A stretch of 64,000 nt of DNA from JBCBSP01 sp039819095 (lineage in GTDB: Bacteria > Pseudomonadota > Alphaproteobacteria > Caulobacterales > Maricaulaceae): NCBI GenBank assembly GCA_039819095.1, contig JBCBSP010000002.1:310001-374000 (forward strand), written 5' to 3'. Below, piece after piece: positions 25,790 to 32,809 of this stretch (position 1 is the first letter of the stretch; each line of letters starts with the position of its first letter). The notes beneath the pieces are model-generated. The model did not search any database. It was not told the DNA's origin and saw nothing but the letters and a program-made list of their open reading frames with translations. The translations under genes were made by a program, and so were the position numbers.

Positions 25790-26848
25790 GTGAGCGATAC
25801 TCCCCCTCCTGAAGACGGCCCCGCCGGCGAGCGCATCGCCAAGGTATTGGCGCGCGCCGGCGTCGCCTCGCGCCGCGAAGCCGAACGCCTCATCGAACAA
25901 GGGCGGATCAGCGTCAACGGGCGCGTGCTGACCAGCCCCGCGCTGAAGGTCACGCCGGCTGACGAAATCCGCTTTGATGACGAAGCGCTGGCCGCGCCGC
26001 CGCCGACCCGGCTGTGGCGTCACCACAAGCCTGTGGGCCGGCTGACCACGCACGCCGATCCGGAAGGGCGCGAGACCGTGTTCGATCATCTGCCGGAGGA
26101 GCTGGGCCGGGTGATCTCGGTGGGGCGGCTGGATCTCAATTCGGAAGGCCTGCTCCTGCTGACCAATGATGGGGCGTTAGCGCGTGCGCTGGAGCTGCCG
26201 GCGACCGGCTGGAAGCGCCGCTACCGGGTGCGCGCCTATGGCGATGTGAAAGACGCCCAGCTGGAGGCGTTGAAGAACGGGATCACCGTTGAGGGGGTCT
26301 CCTACGGACCGATCGAGGCGCAGCTGGATCGACGCACCGGCGCGAATGTCTGGCTGACCATGACGCTGCGCGAAGGCAAGAACCGGGAAATCCGCAATGT
26401 GATGCGCGCGCTCGGCCTGCAGGTGAACCGGCTCATGCGCACCGCCTACGGCCCGTTCCAGCTGGGCTCGCTTAAAGAGGGCGACACTGAAGAGCTGGAG
26501 CTTTCCGTGCTGCGTGACCAGCTGGGCCGGCTCTACCCGCTTGATGAGGCCGGCTACCCGGCCGGCAAGGGCGCGCCGGCCTCACGGGCCAAACGAGTCA
26601 CGAAACCGCAGGCCAGCACGCAGAGCGGCGATGCGCTGACTGAAAAGCCCAGGCGCAAGACCGGGTCGAAATCCGGCTGGGCCAAGCCGAAGCCGGCCAA
26701 GAACGCTGCGGCGCACAAGCAGACGCCCAGAAAGCCCGCCGCGAAGCCTGGTAAGGGCGCTGGAGAGGCGAGCAGGACCGCCAAGGGCGGCCAGACGAAA
26801 GCCGGCAGCAAGGGACCCGGACATGCGCATCGTCGGCGGAAACCATAA
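25790..26848 (+). CDS. RsuA/RluB-type rRNA pseudouridine synthase with Lys/Ala-rich tail
   Basis: A 352-residue enzyme with a GTG start. Residues about 10-60 are an S4 RNA-binding domain (ERIAKVLARAGVASRREAER), and the catalytic domain contains the signature GRLDLNSEGLLLLTNDG with the catalytic Asp. The EGKNREIRNVMRALG motif follows. The last 100 residues are a disordered, basic Lys/Ala/Pro tail common in alphaproteobacterial members. By family it modifies large-subunit rRNA (RluB-like). The rsmD start lies 26 bp inside its 3' end. Confidence 0.93.
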   Translation: MSDTPPPEDGPAGERIAKVLARAGVASRREAERLIEQGRISVNGRVLTSPALKVTPADEIRFDDEALAAPPPTRLWRHHKPVGRLTTHADPEGRETVFDHLPEELGRVISVGRLDLNSEGLLLLTNDGALARALELPATGWKRRYRVRAYGDVKDAQLEALKNGITVEGVSYGPIEAQLDRRTGANVWLTMTLREGKNREIRNVMRALGLQVNRLMRTAYGPFQLGSLKEGDTEELELSVLRDQLGRLYPLDEAGYPAGKGAPASRAKRVTKPQASTQSGDALTEKPRRKTGSKSGWAKPKPAKNAAAHKQTPRKPAAKPGKGAGEASRTAKGGQTKAGSKGPGHAHRRRKP

Positions 26849-27395
26849 GGGCCGCCCGCTCGCCGCGCCAAAGGGACGAAACACCCGGCCGACCGGCGAC
26901 CGTGCGCGCGAGGCCATTTTCAACAAGCTGGCTCATGCCGCCTGGAGCCCCGGCGTGGAAGGCCGCCGCGTGATCGATCTGTTCGCCGGCTCCGGCGCGC
27001 TCGGCTTTGAAGCGATGAGCCGCGGGGCGAGTTTCTGCCTCTTCGTTGAAACAGACGCCGCCGCGCGCGGCGCGATACGCCAGAATGTGGAAACCCTGCA
27101 GCGCTGGGGCGACACTCGGATTCACCGACGCGACGCTACCCAGCTGGGCGCGAAACCCGCCAATCTCGGCGAACGCTTTGATCTCGTTTTTCTCGATCCG
27201 CCCTATGGAAAGGGGCTGGGTAAGATCGCGCTTGAACGCCTGATCGAAGGCGAATGGGTCAGCAAGGATGCTGTGGCGGTCTTCGAGATGGGCGCCGATG
27301 AAGCCGACGGCGCGATGGCAGCGAGCGGCTGGACCCGCCTCGACGAAGCCGAATACGGCGCCGCGCGCGTTCTCTATCTCAAACGCTCCGGCTAG
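26823..27395 (+). CDS. rsmD: 16S rRNA (guanine966-N2)-methyltransferase
   Basis: A 190-residue SAM-dependent methyltransferase. It begins MRIVGGNHKGRPL, has RPTGDRAREAIFN, the SAM loop VIDLFAGSGALGFEAMSRGA and the catalytic FLDPPYGKG (D-P-P-Y). These are the standard RsmD landmarks. It overlaps the pseudouridine synthase frame by 26 bp, so the two rRNA-modification genes are co-expressed. Confidence 0.95.
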   Translation: MRIVGGNHKGRPLAAPKGRNTRPTGDRAREAIFNKLAHAAWSPGVEGRRVIDLFAGSGALGFEAMSRGASFCLFVETDAAARGAIRQNVETLQRWGDTRIHRRDATQLGAKPANLGERFDLVFLDPPYGKGLGKIALERLIEGEWVSKDAVAVFEMGADEADGAMAASGWTRLDEAEYGAARVLYLKRSG

Positions 27396-27399
27396 CCGC

Positions 27400-28506
27400 T
27401 CACACCGCGAGCTGCGCTGAAACCAGACCGGACGCCTCACGTTTGCGCCGGGAGCTTCCAACGCTGGCGAACAGGGCGAAGAGCGAGCCGGCGAGCAAGG
27501 CGAGCGACGTGGCGAAGACGCCGCCGGCCTCACGCGTGCGCGCCGCCATGGTTGCGCGCAGGGCGATCAGCTGGTCGCGCACATAGCGCGAGCGCAACAA
27601 GGACAGCTCCTGGAATTGCTCGGTGGTCAGCTCGCGCCAGGCCTGCCGACCGCTCACATCAAGCGGTTCACCCAGACCCGCCCTGATTATGTCGGCGCGC
27701 AAAGGCTCCAATTGGGCGCGCGCCTCAGCGCCGTCGATCGCCAGCATGGCGCTATGCCACTCTCCGGTGACAAGCGACAGGAACTGGCGGCGATAGACAT
27801 TCTTCTCAGCTATGGCCGCCATGAAGGCGCGATGCTGAGACTGGGAGATTTCGCCAGCCGCATAGGCCGCCATGCCATATCCCATTTCCAGAGCCAGCCG
27901 GTCCTGCACGCCGGCAAGCGCGGTATAGGCGAAGGTGAACTCCACCAACTCCGGCTCCAGACCGGCGACGAGACGGGTCACGTTCATCCGGAAAATCGAT
28001 GACAGGGCGGAGTAGGCCGCCGCCGTGTCGTAGACACCGTATTCGGCGCTCAGAACATTTTCCCGGACACGCGGGATGAGCGCACGGTTTTCCCGCGCGC
28101 GATCCATGCCTTCCAGCGCGGACCTGGTCGGATTCAGTGTCGAGCGGGCCTCGCTCATTTCCGCTTCGAACAGCGCCAGCGTCTCATCAAGGCGCTGAGA
28201 CGATTCGACATACCGCTCACGCGCACCCGAGAGGCCCATGGCGACCGCTCCGGCATGGCTGCGCTCGATCTGAAGCTCGTCAATGGCCAGCGAGGCGAGC
28301 GCGGCGAGGTTCTCAGCCGCTTCCAGGCTGGCGCTGCGCTGACGCGCCTCGTACAGGGTTTCAGCGCTCTGGCATGCGAAAGCCAGCGCGATCATCGCCA
28401 GGAAGGCTGCGCCCAGAATATTTCTGCGCGCGCCTTTTTTCATATGCGGAGAGGCGTCATTCGCCGCGCCGCCCGTACGGGCGACCCATTCAGTATCTGT
28501 CATCAT
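27400..28506 (-). CDS. Membrane protein with nitrate/nitrite-sensor (NIT) domain and no output domain
   Basis: A 368-residue protein. TM1 lies at about 29-47 and TM2 at about 328-350, bracketing a helical periplasmic region. The segment around LQIERSHAGAVAMGLSGARERY, EYGVYDTAAAYSALSSIF and VTRLVAGLEPE matches the NIT sensor domain, which in other proteins binds nitrate or nitrite and drives HAMP, kinase or chemoreceptor modules. Here the frame ends about 20 residues after TM2 without any signalling module, and no remnant continues in the downstream bases. It may act through a partner, or be a truncated receptor. It is convergent with rsmD (4-bp gap). Confidence 0.75.
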   Translation of the reverse strand: MMTDTEWVARTGGAANDASPHMKKGARRNILGAAFLAMIALAFACQSAETLYEARQRSASLEAAENLAALASLAIDELQIERSHAGAVAMGLSGARERYVESSQRLDETLALFEAEMSEARSTLNPTRSALEGMDRARENRALIPRVRENVLSAEYGVYDTAAAYSALSSIFRMNVTRLVAGLEPELVEFTFAYTALAGVQDRLALEMGYGMAAYAAGEISQSQHRAFMAAIAEKNVYRRQFLSLVTGEWHSAMLAIDGAEARAQLEPLRADIIRAGLGEPLDVSGRQAWRELTTEQFQELSLLRSRYVRDQLIALRATMAARTREAGGVFATSLALLAGSLFALFASVGSSRRKREASGLVSAQLAV

Positions 28507-28626
28507 CCACCTGGTCGTCGATTGGCGCAGTTTGGTCCGCGCTCAGTGCGATCTTTCATCCAGGAGGCTAGGCAAAAGCGGTAAAATCCCGCTTAAGCGA
28601 GTATGGCGCACCCGCGTACCGCTGAC

Positions 28627-30504
28627 TCACCTCCGCCCGAACAGGCGTTCAATGTCGGCCAGCTTCAGCTCCACATAGGTGGGTCGGCCATGATTGCACT
28701 GGCCGGAATGGGGCGTGGCCTCCATTTCGCGCAGCAGGGCATTCATCTCCTCACCGGTCAGCCGCCGACCGGCGCGCACCGAGCCGTGACAGGCCATCGT
28801 GCCGACCACTTCCTCCAGACGTTCTTTCAACGACAGGGCCTGATCATACTCGGCCAGCTCATCGCACAGATCGCGAATGAGGCCCTGCACGTCGAGGCGT
28901 TTGAGAAGCGCGGGCGTTTCACGCACCGCGACCGCGCCGTCGCCAAAGGCTTCGACCACCAGCCCGAGTTCGGCCAGCTCTCCGGCGCGATCCAGGATGC
29001 GGCGCGCTTCAGCCTCATCCAGCTCAACAATCTCCGGCACAAGCAGGGACTGGCGCGCGACACCGCTTTCGCCGAGGGCTTTTTTCATCCGCTCATAGAC
29101 CAGGCGTTCGTGTGCGGCGTGCTGATCGACAATCACCAACCCGTCATCGGTCTGAGCGATGACATAGGTGGCGTGAAGCTGAGCCCGCGCCACGCCGAGC
29201 GGAAAGTCCGGCTGCGGCGCAGCGCCGGGCGCGTTCTCTGGGTACGGCGACACATCATCGGGAGCGTTCGGCCCCTCCCAGTCCGGTTCAACGCGGGCCG
29301 ATACCCCCGCAAGCGCCGGATCGGCGCCCGGGCGCAGCGCTTGGGCATAGGCGCTCGCCGCTGTCTGAGACACGCCCGGAGAACCGGTTCTCCAAAGCGG
29401 CGCCTGACCGGGATGGGGCGCGGCATGGGCCTGAGCGCGTCCCAGCGCATAGCCCGCAACCGTGGTCGAAGCGCGATGCCCGGCTGCAGCCAGCGAATGA
29501 CGCAGCGCGCCCACGATGAGGCCTCTGACCAGCCCGGCGTCACGGAAGCGCACTTCCGCCTTGGCCGGATGCACGTTCACATCCACCTGATCGGTCGGCA
29601 GATCGACATAGAGCGCGGCGACCGGATGGCGGTCGCGCGCGAGGAAATCCTGATAAGCGCCGCGCACCGCGCCGACGAGCAGCTTGTCCTTCACCGGACG
29701 GCCGTTCACGAACAGGAACTGGTGCTGGCTTGATCCGCGATTATAAGTGGGAAGGCTCGCCCAGCCGGTAACGCGCACGCCTTCGCGTTCGGCGTCGACC
29801 TTCAGGGCGTTCTCACCGAAATCGCGTCCGAGGATCGCCGCCAGGCGCTTGCGGCGCGCTTCGGCCAGATCGGCGTCTGTTTCCGCCGCAAGGGCAAGCC
29901 TGGACCGGGTCTCCACGGTGAGGAAGAATCCGACATCGGGCCGGGACAGCGCCAGGCGGCGCATGACATCGGCGACCGCGTTGGATTCAGCGCGTTCCGA
30001 TTTGAGGAATTTCAGCCGCGCCGGCGTCGCGTAGAACAGATCACACACCTCCACCCGGGTGCCGCGCGCGCCCAGCGAGGAGGCCGGTGACGGCGCGCTG
30101 ACCACCCCGCCCTCCACGGTCAGCTTCCAGGCCCCGCCCAGCGGTTCAGCCTGGCTGATCAGGGTTAACCGCGCGACCGAACCGATCGAGGGCAGAGCCT
30201 CGCCGCGAAACCCCATCGAATGGATGTTCAGAAGATCATCCGCGCCGGCCGCATCAGTAGGCAGTTTCGACGTGGCGTGGCGTTCCACTGCAATGGCGAG
30301 CGTTTCCGCATCCATGCCGCAGCCGTCATCCTCAACCACGATGCGGGTCAGCCCGCCGGCTTCCACGCGCACGTCAATACGCTTCGCGCCAGCGTCCAGC
30401 GCGTTCTCCACCAACTCCTTGATAGCTGCAGCCGGGCGCTCGATCACCTCGCCGGCGGCGATGCGATTGACGGTTTCAGTGCTGAGGCGGCGAATGGCGG
30501 GCAT
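28627..30504 (-). CDS. mutL: DNA mismatch repair endonuclease MutL
   Basis: A 625-residue protein starting MPAIRRLSTETVNRIAAGEV, the canonical MutL N-terminus. GHKL ATPase motifs follow: ELVENALDAG, DDGCGM, HATSKL and SMGFRGEALPSIGSVA. The linker of about 150 residues is Pro/Ala-rich, and the C-terminal dimerisation domain carries the endonuclease motif D-Q-H-A-x2-E-x4-E (DQHAAHERLVYERMK) and GQCNHGRPT near the end. The open frame extends 176 codons further upstream, but that part has no similarity to MutL. The protein nicks the daughter strand in mismatch repair. Confidence 0.95.
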   Translation of the reverse strand: MPAIRRLSTETVNRIAAGEVIERPAAAIKELVENALDAGAKRIDVRVEAGGLTRIVVEDDGCGMDAETLAIAVERHATSKLPTDAAGADDLLNIHSMGFRGEALPSIGSVARLTLISQAEPLGGAWKLTVEGGVVSAPSPASSLGARGTRVEVCDLFYATPARLKFLKSERAESNAVADVMRRLALSRPDVGFFLTVETRSRLALAAETDADLAEARRKRLAAILGRDFGENALKVDAEREGVRVTGWASLPTYNRGSSQHQFLFVNGRPVKDKLLVGAVRGAYQDFLARDRHPVAALYVDLPTDQVDVNVHPAKAEVRFRDAGLVRGLIVGALRHSLAAAGHRASTTVAGYALGRAQAHAAPHPGQAPLWRTGSPGVSQTAASAYAQALRPGADPALAGVSARVEPDWEGPNAPDDVSPYPENAPGAAPQPDFPLGVARAQLHATYVIAQTDDGLVIVDQHAAHERLVYERMKKALGESGVARQSLLVPEIVELDEAEARRILDRAGELAELGLVVEAFGDGAVAVRETPALLKRLDVQGLIRDLCDELAEYDQALSLKERLEEVVGTMACHGSVRAGRRLTGEEMNALLREMEATPHSGQCNHGRPTYVELKLADIERLFGRR

Positions 30505-30630
30505 GACCCAACCCTCACCATCCGCGCTGAGTCGGTCAATCGCCGCGCGCCGCTTATCGGCCAATGGGCTTGGACCGGCGCCCCTCGCCCGTGTCATTGT
30601 ACGGTTCTGGACCCTGCTGCACGACGCGTG

Positions 30631-31344
30631 ATGACCCAACCGGACCGGCCTCTTCATATCCTCGTCGTCGATGATGACGACCGCATCCGCGAGCTGCTGA
30701 CGCGCTTTCTGCGTGAGCGCAGCTTTCTGGTCAGCGCCGCGCCGGACGCCGAAAGGGCGCTGGCCAAGCTGGCCGTCATCGCGTTCGATCTTCTGGTCGT
30801 GGACGTCATGATGCCCGGCATGGACGGGTTTGAACTGACCCGGCGGATCCGCGAGCAATCTCAGACACCCGTGCTTCTGCTGACCGCACGCGGCGAACCG
30901 GAGGATCGCATCCAGGGCCTTTCGCTGGGCGCCGATGACTATCTCGCCAAACCCTTCGAGCCGGAGGAGCTGGTGCTGCGCATCCGCTCCATCCTCAGAC
31001 GCGCCCTGCCCCAGGTGCGCGGACCGTCCCATGTCACCTTCGGTGAGTGGCGCTTCGAGATCGAGGCGGCTCAGCTCTCGCGCGGCGACAGGAAGGTGAA
31101 GCTGACCGGCGGCGAGGCCGCGCTCCTGACCGCACTGGCGCAGAGCGCCGGACAGACCGTCAGCCGGGACGCGCTGGCCGAGAAGGCCGGCGCCGGGGCC
31201 GGCGGAAGGGCGGTCGATGTGCAGGTGACGCGCCTGCGGCGCAAGATCGAAACCGACCCCAAAGACCCGGTCTGGCTGCAGACCGTGCGCGGAGAAGGCT
31301 ATAAGCTGATCGCCGAAGCTGGCTTCGAGGGAGGCGCGCGGTGA
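30631..31344 (+). CDS. OmpR-family response regulator
   Basis: A 237-residue two-domain regulator. The receiver has the acidic pocket DDDD, the phospho-acceptor Asp58 in LLVVDVMMPGMDGFE, Thr in LLLTARG and Lys in YLAKPFEPEEL. The C-terminal winged helix includes LTGGEAALLTALAQ and VDVQVTRLRRKIETDP..LQTVRGEGYKL. It is divergent from mutL and coupled by a GTGA overlap to the kinase at 31341. The pair is EnvZ/OmpR-like; targets are unknown. Confidence 0.93.
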   Translation: MTQPDRPLHILVVDDDDRIRELLTRFLRERSFLVSAAPDAERALAKLAVIAFDLLVVDVMMPGMDGFELTRRIREQSQTPVLLLTARGEPEDRIQGLSLGADDYLAKPFEPEELVLRIRSILRRALPQVRGPSHVTFGEWRFEIEAAQLSRGDRKVKLTGGEAALLTALAQSAGQTVSRDALAEKAGAGAGGRAVDVQVTRLRRKIETDPKDPVWLQTVRGEGYKLIAEAGFEGGAR

Positions 31345-32750
31345 CCGCCGAGATCAGCGCCGATGAAGCCGACCGGACCGAACCGGCCAGGCCCGCGCGC
31401 AAGGCGTCGCGCTGGCGTGCGCGGCTAAGGCTTGGTCGGCGCATATCGATCAAGCGCTACCTGCCCACCGGCCTGTTCGCGCGTTCCCTGCTCATCATCG
31501 TGCTTCCCGTCGCGCTGATGCAGGTGGCGGTGACCTGGTCCTTCTTTGAAGAACACTGGGAGACCGTCACCTCGCGCCTGTCGGAAAGCGTGGCCGGCGA
31601 TGTCGCCATGCTGACTGAGCTTTATGAAACACGAGGCCCGTCCGAGTTCGACGCCTTCGCCGAGATCGCCTTTAACAGGATGGGCGTGTCGGTCGTTCTG
31701 CGTGAAGGCGAGACCTTGCCCTCGACCCGGCGCACCGCCTTCTTCCGGGCGCTTGACCGCACATTGAGATCGGCCCTGGCGGCCAAGCTCGACAACCCAT
31801 TCTGGTTCGACACCACTCGCTATCCTGAATATGTCGATATCCGCGTCGCGGTCGATGAGGGCGTGCTCACCTTCATCGTGGTGCGCGAGCAGGTCTTCGC
31901 CACCACCGGGCACATCTTCCTGTTGTGGATTCTGGGCGCATCAACGCTGCTGACCGCAGTTTCAGTCGTCTTCATCCGCAATCAGGTCAAGCCGATCCGC
32001 CGCCTGGCCGAAGCGGCGGAAGCCTTCGGGCGCGGGCAGGATATCGGCCGGTTCAAGCCGGCCGGCGCTCATGAAGTGCGACGCGCCGCGAGCGCCTTTC
32101 TGGACATGCGTGAGCGGCTGTCGCGCCATCTGGAACAGCGCACCGCGCTTCTGGCCGGGGTGAGCCATGATCTGCGCACGCCGGTCACGCGGCTGAAACT
32201 GCAACTCGCCCTCCTGCCGCAAAGCGAGGAGCGCGACGCCGCCCAGCGCGATCTGGCCGATATGGAAGTCGCATTGGAAGAATATCTCGCCTTCGCGCGC
32301 GGCCAGATCGGCGAAGATGTCGGCCCGGTCGATATCGCCGCCATGCTGGAAGAGATATCCGAAGCTGCGGGCCGCGATGGCGACACGCCCGAGCTCGATG
32401 CGCCGGACGGGCTCATCGCTCAGGCCAGGCCTGGGGCGCTGAAGCGCGCGGTCATCAATCTGGTGGACAATGCGCTCGCCCACGGCACGCACATCCGCCT
32501 CAGCGCACGCAGAAGCGGTTACCGCATCGAAATCGCAGTGGATGATAACGGGCCGGGCATCCCCGAAGCGCTCCACGAAGAAGCCTTCAAACCCTTCTCC
32601 CGGCTTGATGAAGCGCGCAACGCCAACCGCAAAGGCGTCGGGCTGGGCCTGGCCATCGCCCGCGACGCCGCCCGCGCCCATGGCGGCGACCTGACCCTTG
32701 AAGCCTCCGAGCTGGGCGGGTTGAGAGCGGTGCTCAGCCTGCCGGCGTGA
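31341..32750 (+). CDS. Sensor histidine kinase, EnvZ type
   Basis: A 469-residue membrane kinase starting at a GTG that overlaps the stop of the response regulator. TM1 (about 49-67) and TM2 (about 190-212) flank a small periplasmic domain. A HAMP domain (RNQVKPIRRLAEAAEAFGRG) and the H-box GVSHDLRTPVTRL with His276 follow, then the ATPase motifs NLVDNALAHG, DNGPGIP and GVGLGLAIARDAARAHGG. It phosphorylates the adjacent regulator. A periplasmic or envelope signal is inferred from the topology. Confidence 0.93.
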   Translation: MTAEISADEADRTEPARPARKASRWRARLRLGRRISIKRYLPTGLFARSLLIIVLPVALMQVAVTWSFFEEHWETVTSRLSESVAGDVAMLTELYETRGPSEFDAFAEIAFNRMGVSVVLREGETLPSTRRTAFFRALDRTLRSALAAKLDNPFWFDTTRYPEYVDIRVAVDEGVLTFIVVREQVFATTGHIFLLWILGASTLLTAVSVVFIRNQVKPIRRLAEAAEAFGRGQDIGRFKPAGAHEVRRAASAFLDMRERLSRHLEQRTALLAGVSHDLRTPVTRLKLQLALLPQSEERDAAQRDLADMEVALEEYLAFARGQIGEDVGPVDIAAMLEEISEAAGRDGDTPELDAPDGLIAQARPGALKRAVINLVDNALAHGTHIRLSARRSGYRIEIAVDDNGPGIPEALHEEAFKPFSRLDEARNANRKGVGLGLAIARDAARAHGGDLTLEASELGGLRAVLSLPA

Positions 32751-32809
32751 GGGCTGGCCATTGCGATGGCGGCACGGTTAAGCTGTACGCCAATCATCGG
32801 GGCGCGGGC

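Noticed and set aside
30505..31032. 176-codon upstream extension of the mutL frame
   Set aside because: No MutL similarity, overlaps the response regulator on the other strand, and the canonical MutL start MPAIRRL lies inside.
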